Assembly (NCBI GenBank): GCA_903923905.1
Contig: CAIXZH010000119.1
Span: 39,176-103,175 of the forward strand
Source of the DNA: an uncultured Bacteroidia bacterium
GTDB lineage: Bacteria; Bacteroidota; Bacteroidia; Bacteroidales; Prolixibacteraceae
Length of the DNA stretch: 64,000 nucleotides
Direction: 5' to 3'
Of this stretch, positions 19,948 to 28,887 are shown piece by piece; position 1 is the stretch's first letter; every line of letters begins with the position of its first letter. A model generated the notes under the pieces. The model had not been told where the DNA came from, ran no database searches, and was given only the letters and a program-made list of their open reading frames with translations. The position numbers were made by a program, and so were the translations under genes.

Positions 19948-20670
19948 ATGAAAACAAAAATTATTTTATTCATGTGTATGTTCAGCGCTGTCATCGCATT
20001 TGGGCAGAATCAAAAGTCAATTGAGGAGACCACCTGTACTCCGCCAAAATTTACAGGAATTAATAGCACTGTTCCCATTTTGTTGGAAGGGAAATTTCCC
20101 ACAATCGAAAACTATCTTGGAAAAAAAGTGACCTATCCGGCAGTTGCCGTAAAGGAGTTGCTGCAGGGTACTGAAGTTGTGAAGTTTATTGTCACTACCA
20201 ATGGGGAAGTGTCAAACATTGAGATCGTTAACAGTGTTTCAAAGGAGATTGATGACGAAGTAACCGAAGCATTGATGACTACCAACGGGATGTGGAAGCC
20301 TGGTAATAATGACAGAACCCCTGTCGCTATGGAAAAAGAAATCTCTCTGGTATTCAGGCTGGAGGATTCACATCAAAGTTTTATTGATTTGGGTAAGAAA
20401 TACTATTCACATGGAGCAGAAATGTTGTTTGCGAAGCAAAACCCTAAAAAAGCATTGAAATATTTTAACAAAGGTGTTGTTCTGTTCCCCTATGATAGAT
20501 CGTTGTTAGCCTTAAGGGGGATAGCACTTTTTGAAACCGGGGATAGAAACGGAGCCCTTCATGATTGGAACAGGGTTAAGAATCTGGGCGGATTTGAAGC
20601 AGATGGATATTCCGAAAATCTTATTTATATGAAAGGGTATGCTGAAATGAACCGGGTATTAGGGAAATAA
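19948..20670 (+). CDS. Secreted TonB C-terminal-like and TPR protein
   Basis: 240 residues. A signal peptide covers about 1-20 (IILFMCMFSAVIAFGQ). Residues about 55-130 resemble a TonB C-terminal domain (VTYPAVAVKELLQGTEVVKFIV, the first part of which reads like YPxxA; then VSNIEIV). The rest is a short TPR region (about 135-235). The N-terminal TonB membrane anchor is missing, so this is probably a soluble periplasmic protein, not an energy transducer. It stands alone, with a terminator downstream. Confidence 0.7.
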   Translation: MKTKIILFMCMFSAVIAFGQNQKSIEETTCTPPKFTGINSTVPILLEGKFPTIENYLGKKVTYPAVAVKELLQGTEVVKFIVTTNGEVSNIEIVNSVSKEIDDEVTEALMTTNGMWKPGNNDRTPVAMEKEISLVFRLEDSHQSFIDLGKKYYSHGAEMLFAKQNPKKALKYFNKGVVLFPYDRSLLALRGIALFETGDRNGALHDWNRVKNLGGFEADGYSENLIYMKGYAEMNRVLGK

Positions 20671-20699
20671 CGTTAAACTTGAATTAATTTTTTTGAGTA

Positions 20700-20746
20700 G
20701 TGAACGGGTGAATATTCAGGTTATGGACTGCCACCCGTTTACTTTT
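20700..20746 (+). terminator. Probable terminator after the TonB-CTD/TPR gene
   Basis: GTGAACGGGTG (20700-20710) pairs with CACCCGTTTAC (20732-20742) with one G-U pair, and TTTT follows. The loop is long, about 21 bases. It lies between two convergent genes. Confidence 0.5.
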
Positions 20747-21368
20747 AGCACTTAATCACCCGGGCTACCGCTCTTACCGGGGAACTGTCTGCTTCTATTT
20801 TTAGGGGGAAAGCATAAACCTCAAAGTTCGTTTCATTTAGCAGCTGCCCCAGGTTTGTAAGATTTTCCAGGATCAGAATATTATTTTTCAGCAGGATATC
20901 ATGGATAGGGTAGGGGTGATGATCGGGTGAAGGCCAGTCCAGTCCGATTATTTTTACCCGCTGTGCCACTAAGAACAGGGCAAGCTCCTCATTGATATCA
21001 GGATATGTCAGGAAATATTCGGGATTATCAATGTTTTGATCCAGACCTGAATAGAATAAGACTATACTTTCCGGAGAAATAATTTCATGGAATGCTTCCC
21101 TGAATTCAATCTTTGTTTCACCTCTTACATCAATGAATACCCCTTTCCCTATAAAATGATCTAAAGCAATTGTAGAAATAAATGGAGTAAAAGCAATTTT
21201 ATGGAGTGGCCCATCGATGTGAGTACCGACATGCATTTCAGTTGACAACCTGAAATTGGTAAATCTGTCTTCTTCAATTGTTCTGACCTGATCCAGCTGC
21301 ACTGGCTCATCGCCCGGGAAAACGGGGGAATCCTTGCGAAGCGAATGGGTCAGGTCTATGAGTTTCAT
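20745..21368 (-). CDS. Cyclase / kynurenine formamidase-like metal-dependent hydrolase
   Basis: 207 residues. The family signature HVGTHIDGPLH (His46, His50, Asp52, His56) supplies metal ligands of the cyclase family (PF04199), which includes arylformamidases and isatin hydrolases. The N-terminus LIDLTHSLRKDSPVFPGD and the segment GLDWPSPDHH also fit. The exact substrate is unknown; no tryptophan-degradation gene lies nearby. It lies 74 bases downstream of batE on the same strand, and the gap contains AAGGAATTAAGAAT-type tandem repeats. Confidence 0.8.
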   Translation of the reverse strand: MKLIDLTHSLRKDSPVFPGDEPVQLDQVRTIEEDRFTNFRLSTEMHVGTHIDGPLHKIAFTPFISTIALDHFIGKGVFIDVRGETKIEFREAFHEIISPESIVLFYSGLDQNIDNPEYFLTYPDINEELALFLVAQRVKIIGLDWPSPDHHPYPIHDILLKNNILILENLTNLGQLLNETNFEVYAFPLKIEADSSPVRAVARVIKC

Positions 21369-21372
21369 GGGA

Positions 21373-21420
21373 AATGAAGGAATTAAGAATTAAGGAATTA
21401 AGAATGAAAGAACTAAGGAA
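21373..21420. repeat. Short tandem repeat, about 15-bp unit
   Basis: Three imperfect copies of AAGGAATTAAGAAT lie between batE and the cyclase-family gene. Similar AT-rich words occur again near 41585-41610. This looks like simple-sequence expansion with no clear role. Confidence 0.45.
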
Positions 21421-21442
21421 TAGTTAAATTTCATTCCTTCAT

Positions 21443-22234
21443 TTATATCCTCACCATCGAACTCTCCTTAACCCACCCTTTATTGCCGTCGGGGAGGCTG
21501 ACATTTACCCATTCGCCCAGTTTGTCAGTCAGTTGCACGGTTACACCTTCATGAACGATAAATAATTCAGTTCCGGTCTCACTTGGCGACGACTTAACTC
21601 TTACACTGCGATCAGTAATAACTGCCGTATTATGGTTGATTAATTTCGAAGTCAGGTGAGATCCAATCGAAAATGTGATCGCGGAGAGAGAAATAGCGGC
21701 AATGGAAACCCAAAAGGCCAACCGTTTAACCCGGAATGAGCGGGATAAAAGGAATAATCCAAAAAGGGAAAGAAAGGTGAAAAACGTGATAATACTCATT
21801 GCTCCCCAGGAACTGATAGACTGTGAGTTGATCAGTTGTTTCCACCATCGGAGAAATCCAGGTTCAGGCAAGGAAACCACATTATCAATAATTTGTGTAT
21901 GAGCAAGATCAAGATTATAGCGAATATCTTCATCGTTTGGGGCCAGCTTTTTAGCTCGTTCATAATTCAGGATAGCATAAGTAGCATTTCCCGATTTATA
22001 AAATGCATTCCCAAGGTTGAAATACAATTCAGCTGATTCAAATCCCTGGCTCAATACATTCTGATATTTTCGAATGGCATCCTGATATTTCCCGGAATTA
22101 TAGAGCTGATTTCCGGCTGAAACCGAATCGACGATTGCATTTGCCTGCCCCCTTGAAATTGTGCAGGAGAGGATTATCAGGAGTAATAAACTATATTTTC
22201 TGATTAAGGTTTTCATTTTCATTTCATTTTTCAC
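21443..22234 (-). CDS. batE: BatE: TPR and SH3-like membrane protein
   Basis: 263 residues. A signal peptide covers about 1-29. Two or three TPR motifs follow (YNSGKYQDAIRKYQNVL; AELYFNLGNAFYKSGN), then two membrane segments (about 143-165 and 170-190) and a C-terminal bacterial SH3-like domain (about 200-263, VRVKSSPSETGTEL). It is the last gene of the Bat operon. Bat proteins are linked to aerotolerance in Bacteroides and to envelope stress in other bacteria; the biochemical role is open. It starts 8 bases after batD. Confidence 0.85.
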   Translation of the reverse strand: MKNEMKMKTLIRKYSLLLLIILSCTISRGQANAIVDSVSAGNQLYNSGKYQDAIRKYQNVLSQGFESAELYFNLGNAFYKSGNATYAILNYERAKKLAPNDEDIRYNLDLAHTQIIDNVVSLPEPGFLRWWKQLINSQSISSWGAMSIITFFTFLSLFGLFLLSRSFRVKRLAFWVSIAAISLSAITFSIGSHLTSKLINHNTAVITDRSVRVKSSPSETGTELFIVHEGVTVQLTDKLGEWVNVSLPDGNKGWVKESSMVRI

Positions 22235-22242
22235 TGTTAAAA

Positions 22243-24045
22243 TCAGTTGATCTCCTTATCCATTTGACCCATCACATCACATGCCTCATCGTAAATTTCA
22301 AGCATTCTGTTATTGGCTTCTCCAGGGGCAAACCTTGCATATTCGCAGGTATCGAGGATTTGGATAAAACGGTTGATCACAATTTCTGAGGCTTTATGAT
22401 TTGCTAATTCAGCGGAAGCCTTGTCTTTATTTAATTCAGCAAAAGGGATAGTCATTTTATCGCTTAAATAGCCCCAGAAAGCGCGTGTAACTGCCTCGTA
22501 GAATTTTTCCGTTGCCCCGTTCTTTAAATGCATATTGGCCTCCTTTAAACGTCTTAGTGCAACTTTGCTTGCTTTTTTGTTCTTTACACGTGCTACATTG
22601 GCATTTTCGCGGATCTGTTTTTGATACATTAGGTAGAGCAGCAACAATCCCAGAACTCCTGCTAAATAAATCAGATAGAAACTAAAGCTTCCAAAGAAAA
22701 TTTCCCCTTTTGGTTTCAATTCACTATTCCCCTGTTTGATGAATCGGATATCTTTGCCCAGGAATTTCACATCCTCTTTGGCAACCGAACTCATTATACC
22801 CTTGGTCGGAGTTCCATCACCCTTGGCAACATGAATTTTGAATTCCTGAGATGATTTTGTTGTATACCTGCCTGCTACAGGATCGAAATAAATAAAATTT
22901 ACCGGTGGAATGGTATAATCTCCGGCAAACCTTGGCAGGAAAAGGTATTCAAATGAGATATTCCCGTTTAAGCCTTCTGCAGTTGCTGCATAGTTACTTT
23001 GTGTCTTAGGATCATAGACCTCAAAATCAGCGGGAAGCTTAAGCTTTGGCGCATTAATCAGCTTGATATTTCCATTACCACTTACATCAATACGCAGGGT
23101 AATCGCATCGTTCTCTTTTACATTGGTTGAAGTGATCGATGAGCGAAGGTCAAACCGTCCAACTGCCCCTGAAAAATCAGCCGGACCGGCAGGTAAGGGA
23201 TTTACAGTAACGATAACCGGATCACTGGTAACCGTTACTTTCACATTGGCAAAATTATCAAAAAAATCGTCGAAAAAGCTTTTTGCCTGTTTCACCCGTT
23301 GTTGAACGATGCAGTCAATCTTGACTTTATCAATGGTAATCGTACCGGTTTGTTGGGGGAATAATAATGTTTTCTTTAATGTCCCGACATTGTAAATTTC
23401 TCCGTTGAACGATTCCCGCTGAAGCGAGATCTGTTGCGGTAGTGCGACATCCTGAGACCAGAAACCTTCAAAGCTGGGTAAGGAAATATCTTCAAATCCA
23501 TTCAGGTTAACCTTTGAGTAGATTTTAATCGTTGCCATTGCATGATCCCCTTTATAAAGATTTTTGCGGTCAACGACTAATTTTACAAAAAGATCAGATT
23601 TGGGAACAGTTCCGGGTGTTGTTGTAGGTTGTTCTGTCCCTCCCCCAGTGGGCTTGGCGGAACCTTTGACTACCTCAATGGTCAAAGAATTTGAGGTAAT
23701 TGTAGTCCCGTTTACATTAATTGAAGCGGGGTTAATCGTAAATTTACCATCTTTTTTGGCCTTCAATATGAACAGGTAAGAAAATGATACTGATTGTGAA
23801 CTCGTTCCGTTAATAATCTGAAATGAACTGCTTTGTGTAGTCGATGGCCCCATTAGAATTAAAAAATCAGATAATTCCGGTAATTTTAGATTCTGACCTT
23901 TTGCATTTACAGTGAAGGCTAGCCGAAACTGTTCACCAAGTTCCACCACTTTAGGTGCTTCCATTGTAAAGCTAATTTGCTGGGAAAATCCGGGCAGGCT
24001 TAAAAGTAAAACACAAACCAATAAATAGAGATGTTTAAGTCTCAT
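22243..24045 (-). CDS. batD: BatD: large exported membrane protein
   Basis: 600 residues, typical of BatD. A signal peptide ends near residue 21 (LSLPGFSQ). The exported region consists of beta-rich segments (repeated LPELSDF/LPSFEGFW-type motifs at about 57 and 185). One membrane segment lies at about 437-460 (FYLIYLAGVLGLLLLYLMY), followed by a cytoplasmic helical tail. It should act with the VWA proteins BatA and BatB at the inner membrane. Confidence 0.88.
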   Translation of the reverse strand: MRLKHLYLLVCVLLLSLPGFSQQISFTMEAPKVVELGEQFRLAFTVNAKGQNLKLPELSDFLILMGPSTTQSSSFQIINGTSSQSVSFSYLFILKAKKDGKFTINPASINVNGTTITSNSLTIEVVKGSAKPTGGGTEQPTTTPGTVPKSDLFVKLVVDRKNLYKGDHAMATIKIYSKVNLNGFEDISLPSFEGFWSQDVALPQQISLQRESFNGEIYNVGTLKKTLLFPQQTGTITIDKVKIDCIVQQRVKQAKSFFDDFFDNFANVKVTVTSDPVIVTVNPLPAGPADFSGAVGRFDLRSSITSTNVKENDAITLRIDVSGNGNIKLINAPKLKLPADFEVYDPKTQSNYAATAEGLNGNISFEYLFLPRFAGDYTIPPVNFIYFDPVAGRYTTKSSQEFKIHVAKGDGTPTKGIMSSVAKEDVKFLGKDIRFIKQGNSELKPKGEIFFGSFSFYLIYLAGVLGLLLLYLMYQKQIRENANVARVKNKKASKVALRRLKEANMHLKNGATEKFYEAVTRAFWGYLSDKMTIPFAELNKDKASAELANHKASEIVINRFIQILDTCEYARFAPGEANNRMLEIYDEACDVMGQMDKEIN

Positions 24046-24095
24046 AATGTCCTTATATATTATTTATTAACAACAATATTCAAAATTAGTTATTC

Positions 24096-24842
24096 TTACC
24101 AGTTTTTCTCGACTTTTATTTTTTCAGCTTTCATCGCCTCAGCTTTTTTCACTTTTTCCTGAGTCTGTTTTTCATCATTCTCCAGTGCCTTCAACATCTG
24201 TTCAGCACTTTGTTTGGATATTTTATTCTGCTGAGGTTGTTGCTGCTGGTCCTGCTTGTCCTGATTCTTATTCTGATCCTGCTTGTCTTTATCTTTATTC
24301 TCATCCTTCTTATCCTTGTTTTTATCCTGATCTTTTTTATCCTTATCCTTGTCTTTATCCTTATCCTTTTTTTTCTGATCCTGGTCTTTCTTTTTCATTT
24401 TCATAGCATAAGCCAGGTTGTATTTTGTCTCGGGATCATTGGGATTGATCCGCAATGCCTTTTCATAGGCTTCAATACTTGGATCATACTTTTTCTGGGC
24501 GAGCAGGGAGTTTCCAAGATTATGAAGCACCATTGTTTTTTCGTGGAGATCTTTGGTCTTATCAGCGAGCTTCTCGAATTCGGAGGCTGCCTGATCGGGC
24601 TTGTTCTGTTTGTAGATGGAATTGGCAAGATTGAACTGCCAGTGGAAATCGTCCGGCTTAATCTGAAGTGCGCGACGATAGGCAACCTCAGCCTTTCCAA
24701 AACTTATGGTGTCCAGTTTTGTCGTATCTTTAAGTCCATCACTATAATAGCCATTGCCTTCACGAACAAATTTTCGTTCTTTTTGGGCAAATGCCCCATG
24801 GGCAATGACAACAGTTAACAGTAATAATATTAGTTTATTCAT
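24096..24842 (-). CDS. batC: BatC: TPR protein with charged low-complexity tail
   Basis: 248 residues from ATG at 24842, which directly starts a signal peptide (MNKLILLLLTVVIAHGAFAQ). A start at 24866 is possible but would overlap batB and add eight residues before the signal. Three TPR motifs occupy about 40-150. Then comes a long run of Lys, Asp and Gln (about 155-215) with repeated KDKDKDQ/DKKDQ-like units, typical of BatC. The lipid or protein partner of this tail is not known. The gene lies 7 bases after batB. Confidence 0.85.
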   Translation of the reverse strand: MNKLILLLLTVVIAHGAFAQKERKFVREGNGYYSDGLKDTTKLDTISFGKAEVAYRRALQIKPDDFHWQFNLANSIYKQNKPDQAASEFEKLADKTKDLHEKTMVLHNLGNSLLAQKKYDPSIEAYEKALRINPNDPETKYNLAYAMKMKKKDQDQKKKDKDKDKDKDKKDQDKNKDKKDENKDKDKQDQNKNQDKQDQQQQPQQNKISKQSAEQMLKALENDEKQTQEKVKKAEAMKAEKIKVEKNW

Positions 24843-24849
24843 CACTTGC

Positions 24850-25890
24850 TCATTTATGATTACCAAATAGCCGGAAGTTCCGAAGCCATTTATTTTTCCG
24901 GTCGAGAATCATGAAATCGCAAACAATCAGGCAGAGTGCAATGATCAGAAATAGTGGAAACTGATCGTTATACTCAGAGTATTCACGCGAATTCAATTCT
25001 GATTTCTCCATTTTCTCAATTTCATTAAAAAGATTATTTAAGCCAACCTCGGCATTATTTGCCCGGATATAGCTACCTCCTCCTGCCATTGCAATCTGGG
25101 TTAACATGTTCTCATCCAGTTTTGTAACTACAACGTTGTTATCCTTGTCCTTAAGAAAATCCCTGCTTCCTGCTCCCCCTATCGGAATTGGGGCGCCCCC
25201 GGGGAGACCCATGCCGATTGTATGAACGATCATTTTCTTCTCCAATGCTTCTTTTGCGGCTCCAATGGCGTCATCTTCATGGTTTTCGCCATCGGTGATT
25301 ATGATAATTGCTTTACTGCCTCCAAAATCAGGAGTGAACGACTTGGTGGCCATCTGTATTGCAGCCCCAATTGCGGTTCCCTGAACCGGAACAATACTGG
25401 TATTTATGGCGTCGAGAAACAATTTGGCCGAAACATAGTCGGTTGTAATGGGAAGCTGGACATATGCCTGTCCGGCAAAGACGATCAGTCCGATCTTATC
25501 ATCTCGAAGACGTTCCGTTAATTTTGATATAGCCCTTTTGGCCCGTTCCAATCTGTTGGGTTTGATATCTTCAGCCATCATACTGTTAGAGACATCAAGT
25601 GCAATTATCAATTCAACTCCTTTCCGCTTCGAGGTCAATAGCTTTGATCCAAACTGCGGTTGAGCCAGAGATAATATGATGAAGCTTAAAACAAGCATCC
25701 ATATAAGGAATTTGATAAATGGCCGGTTCGCAGATACACTGGGCATCAACTGGGCAATGAGTGCCCTGTCACCAAACAGACGCAGCGAGCGACGTCTGCT
25801 TATCCTTGAAATAATAAACAGTACGATGAAGGCCGGAATAACCAGCAGTAAATAGAAATATTCGGGATGTGCAAATCTAAATGATTCCAT
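24850..25890 (-). CDS. batB: BatB: VWA-domain membrane protein
   Basis: 346 residues. Membrane segments lie at about 11-28 and 59-78 and near the C-terminus (about 315-333). The VWA domain (about 90-290) has the MIDAS motif ALDVSNSMM and a later ITDGENHED loop. It is paralogous to the next gene upstream, BatA. It probably forms a membrane complex with BatA and the MoxR ATPase. Confidence 0.9.
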   Translation of the reverse strand: MESFRFAHPEYFYLLLVIPAFIVLFIISRISRRRSLRLFGDRALIAQLMPSVSANRPFIKFLIWMLVLSFIILSLAQPQFGSKLLTSKRKGVELIIALDVSNSMMAEDIKPNRLERAKRAISKLTERLRDDKIGLIVFAGQAYVQLPITTDYVSAKLFLDAINTSIVPVQGTAIGAAIQMATKSFTPDFGGSKAIIIITDGENHEDDAIGAAKEALEKKMIVHTIGMGLPGGAPIPIGGAGSRDFLKDKDNNVVVTKLDENMLTQIAMAGGGSYIRANNAEVGLNNLFNEIEKMEKSELNSREYSEYNDQFPLFLIIALCLIVCDFMILDRKNKWLRNFRLFGNHK

Positions 25891-25913
25891 AACTCAATTT
25901 TTTTCTGATTCCT

Positions 25914-26906
25914 TTACGGAATATGCCTGAATACTGCAAATTGCAGAACCAATGCGAGTAACGAAAGAAGAAGTGCCCCAATAGCAAAACGGCGGTATTC
26001 TTCATTTTTTTTGCTGAACTCTTTATTCTGAATCTTCGATTTTTCCAACAGATCGATCTCTTTATATACCTCGGCCAATGTTTTATTGTTTGTGGCACGG
26101 AAATATTTGCCATCGGTTATTCGGGCGATTTCAGTCAATGTTTTTTCATCTATTTTAACCTCCATGTCGCGCATCTGGATACCGAAAGGAGTTTGAACCG
26201 GGAATGGGGCAGTACCTATCGTACCTATTCCAATGGTATAAACCCTTATCCCGAAGGTTTTGGCAATTTCAGCCGCGGTAATGGGGGCAATCTCTCCACG
26301 GTTGTTCTCCCCGTCTGTGAGGAGGATGATCACCCTGCTCTTTGCTTCACTATCTTTCAAGCGCGAAACAGCGTTAGCCAAACCTAATCCGATAGCCGTT
26401 CCATCTTCTATCATTCCGCTTTCCACCTTCTGCAGCAAATTAATTAAAACAGCCCTGTCGGTTGTAAGCGGACATTGGGTGAAGCTTTCTGCCGAAAAGA
26501 CAACCAATCCGATGCGGTCATAGGGCCTGCCGGATATAAATTTGGTAGCCACCGCTTTAGCTGCTTCAACCCGGTTCGGTTGGAAGTCACGTGCAAGCAT
26601 GGACCCCGAAAGGTCGAGAGCAATCATAATGTCGATCCCTTCAACAGTCTGGTTTTGCCAGTTCTCGGAGGATTGCGGCCGGGCCAGACAAGCAATAATC
26701 AGCGCCAAAACGGCCATGTTCAAAACAAATGCCATATGGCGTAAAGCGTGCTTCCAGGTAAGTGGTGTTTTTTTCAGAGCCTCAATGGTACTGATCTGAA
26801 TACTTGCCTTTGATTTTTTTTGGCGAAGAACATACCAGACAATCATTGGAATTAACCCGAGCAGCAGATAAAACCAATCAGGTTTTGCAAATACGATATT
26901 GTTCAT
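25914..26906 (-). CDS. batA: BatA: VWA-domain membrane protein
   Basis: 330 residues. N-terminal membrane segments (about 10-25 and 55-75) are followed by a VWA domain with the MIDAS motif ALDLSGSML and LLTDGENNRG, and a C-terminal membrane segment (about 308-327). Its start overlaps the stop of the preceding gene by 4 bases, which suggests translational coupling. It is the first of the two VWA proteins of the Bat operon. Confidence 0.9.
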   Translation of the reverse strand: MNNIVFAKPDWFYLLLGLIPMIVWYVLRQKKSKASIQISTIEALKKTPLTWKHALRHMAFVLNMAVLALIIACLARPQSSENWQNQTVEGIDIMIALDLSGSMLARDFQPNRVEAAKAVATKFISGRPYDRIGLVVFSAESFTQCPLTTDRAVLINLLQKVESGMIEDGTAIGLGLANAVSRLKDSEAKSRVIILLTDGENNRGEIAPITAAEIAKTFGIRVYTIGIGTIGTAPFPVQTPFGIQMRDMEVKIDEKTLTEIARITDGKYFRATNNKTLAEVYKEIDLLEKSKIQNKEFSKKNEEYRRFAIGALLLSLLALVLQFAVFRHIP

Positions 26907-27931
26907 AGTTGATTTTCCTCTTTTTTATCCTTCAAATCAACGACCTCTGCTTCACTTGCCATTGTTTTAACAGGTTCCTCTGGAACATCAACAACAGATT
27001 CGCTGGTAGTTTCTTTTACAAACAGGTAAGCGTTTGTGAGCATATTAAAATTCTTATCAGGTAGTGGTGTAAGCTTCGCAAACTTAACAAGATCGGCTAA
27101 TTCGAGAATCTCTTTTAATTCGAGAACTGATTTGGCATCAATTTGCGTCTTCAGATTTTTAAAGCCGACCAGGATTTCAGGAGTAGTCTGTTCCATGGCT
27201 GCCATTACGAACCGGTCTTCAATATAAACCCTGATGATATCAGTAAGGCGGGTATAATAATCCTTGACCTTTTCCTGTTGCCATAATTGTTCATCTTTCA
27301 GTTTATCCAACTCTTGCAAGGCAATCAGATGTGGTGGCAATTTGGGTTTTGGAGGTCGCTGAAATAAAGGTCTGTTCTTATTTCTTCTGCTTACCGCATA
27401 AATTACCAGGAAAATAATGGCTCCAAGTAAGATAATTCCAAGTAACCATGGGGCGATCTCTTTAAAAGTGACCGGTGCAGTGAAAGGTTTTTTAATATCA
27501 ACCGGTCCCTTTTTAAAATCGACAAGGGGAAATTTGACGAAAAGTATTAAGCTGTTGCTTCTCAATGAATCGGTGTGCACCCCGCTGTTAAATCTGAAAT
27601 AGAAAGGGGGGATATAATGGGCACCACTGTCAAAACAGGTAACCAGATAAGTTTGCTTTAATTGAATTTGGTTCCCTGCCAGTTTGGAGGTGTCAATTTT
27701 CGACCTTTTCAAAATCTCAATCTTGTTAATTGAATCGCGCAACTGTGGAAATTCTACTTTTGTTCCTGCGGTTTGCTCGACAACAATCAGCAATTTAATC
27801 TGATCACCTAACCAGATTGAGTCATGTTCGAGAGCAGTTTTGATTCTGATCTCCTGACCGTTGACCAATGAGAGAGACAGAAATAAAATACTCAGCAAAC
27901 ATAAATATTTTAATTTAACCGTTCTATTCAT
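26903..27931 (-). CDS. Uncharacterised membrane protein of the Bat operon
   Basis: 342 residues. A signal peptide covers about 1-25 (FLSLSLVNGQ). An exported beta-rich part (about 26-155) resembles the N-terminal segments of BatD in composition. A single membrane segment (about 163-183, WLLGIILLGAIIFLVIYAV) is followed by a cytoplasmic helical domain. It overlaps its neighbours by 4 bases on both sides (DUF58 upstream, batA downstream). I do not recognise a named domain. The position suggests an adaptor between the DUF58 protein and the BatA/BatB complex. Confidence 0.75.
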   Translation of the reverse strand: MNRTVKLKYLCLLSILFLSLSLVNGQEIRIKTALEHDSIWLGDQIKLLIVVEQTAGTKVEFPQLRDSINKIEILKRSKIDTSKLAGNQIQLKQTYLVTCFDSGAHYIPPFYFRFNSGVHTDSLRSNSLILFVKFPLVDFKKGPVDIKKPFTAPVTFKEIAPWLLGIILLGAIIFLVIYAVSRRNKNRPLFQRPPKPKLPPHLIALQELDKLKDEQLWQQEKVKDYYTRLTDIIRVYIEDRFVMAAMEQTTPEILVGFKNLKTQIDAKSVLELKEILELADLVKFAKLTPLPDKNFNMLTNAYLFVKETTSESVVDVPEEPVKTMASEAEVVDLKDKKEENQL

Positions 27932-28809
27932 AATTTGTGTTCCCTTTTCTTAAAAAGCGCAACAAGAGACTTTACGTAATCTTCACGTGTACTGATATTT
28001 GCATAGTCCAGACCGGTTTTCTTCAGCAGACTGTCCAATTGTTTATTTCTCTCGCTCCAATGTTTCCGATAAGTCTCTCTTACATTTCTGCTTGAAGAAT
28101 CCACCCAAAGATATTCTCCGGTTTCAGCGTCTTTGAATTTAATCATTCCAACCGATGGCAATTCAGCTTCACGTTCGTCATAAATTCGCAGTCCAACCAT
28201 GTCATGCTTATTATTGGCGATTGAAAGGGCCTGCTCCATGGAGGCTGGATTGTCCATCAGATCTGAGATGATAAAGGCTGTAACCCTTCGTTTCATGGCA
28301 TTGGTGAGGTAGCGCAAGGCAACCGAAATGTCTGTCTTTCTTGATGCCGGTTCAAACTCGATCAGTTCACGAATGATCCTTAAAGTATGTGTCCTCCCTT
28401 TTTTTGGTGGGATAAATTTCTCAATTTGATCGGAAAAGAAGATGACGCCAATTTTATCATTGTTGGATATCGCAGAAAATGAAAGTATTGCAGCTATCTC
28501 AATGATAACATTTTTTTTCATCCGCTCAACGGTTCCAAAATCGCGGGACCCGCTTACATCGACGAGTAACATTACAGTCAATTCGCGTTCCTCTTCAAAT
28601 ATTTTGATAAAAGGATGACCATACCGTGCGGTTACATTCCAGTCGATGTTCCGGATATCATCGCCAAATTGGTATTCACGTACCTCACTGAAAGCCATAC
28701 CACGTCCTTTAAATGCACTGTGATATTCTCCGGCGAAGATATTGCGGGATAGCCCTTTTGTCTTTATCTCAATTTTCCGAACTTTTTTTAATAGTTCCGA
28801 TGCTTCCAC
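27928..28809 (-). CDS. DUF58 family protein (VWA-like)
   Basis: 293 residues. The DUF58 core is clear: FSEVREYQFGDDIRNIDWNVTAR, of which the DDIRNIDWN part is diagnostic, and a VWA-like LLVDVSGSRDFG. It lies between the MoxR ATPase and the membrane proteins of the Bat operon. DUF58 proteins are usual partners of MoxR ATPases; the molecular activity is not known. Confidence 0.9.
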   Translation of the reverse strand: MEASELLKKVRKIEIKTKGLSRNIFAGEYHSAFKGRGMAFSEVREYQFGDDIRNIDWNVTARYGHPFIKIFEEERELTVMLLVDVSGSRDFGTVERMKKNVIIEIAAILSFSAISNNDKIGVIFFSDQIEKFIPPKKGRTHTLRIIRELIEFEPASRKTDISVALRYLTNAMKRRVTAFIISDLMDNPASMEQALSIANNKHDMVGLRIYDEREAELPSVGMIKFKDAETGEYLWVDSSSRNVRETYRKHWSERNKQLDSLLKKTGLDYANISTREDYVKSLVALFKKREHKL

Positions 28810-28887
28810 TTTTTTAATTTATTGAATTACTGATCAATAATAATACCGATCGTGAAAATCACGAAAATAATATTTACGATTCCTCCA

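Noticed and set aside
24210..24818. 202-codon hydrophobic open frame on the plus strand opposite batC
   Set aside because: It is the antisense of the Lys/Asp-rich repeat of BatC, which reads as Leu/Ile on the other strand; it has no family pattern and opposes a well-supported operon.
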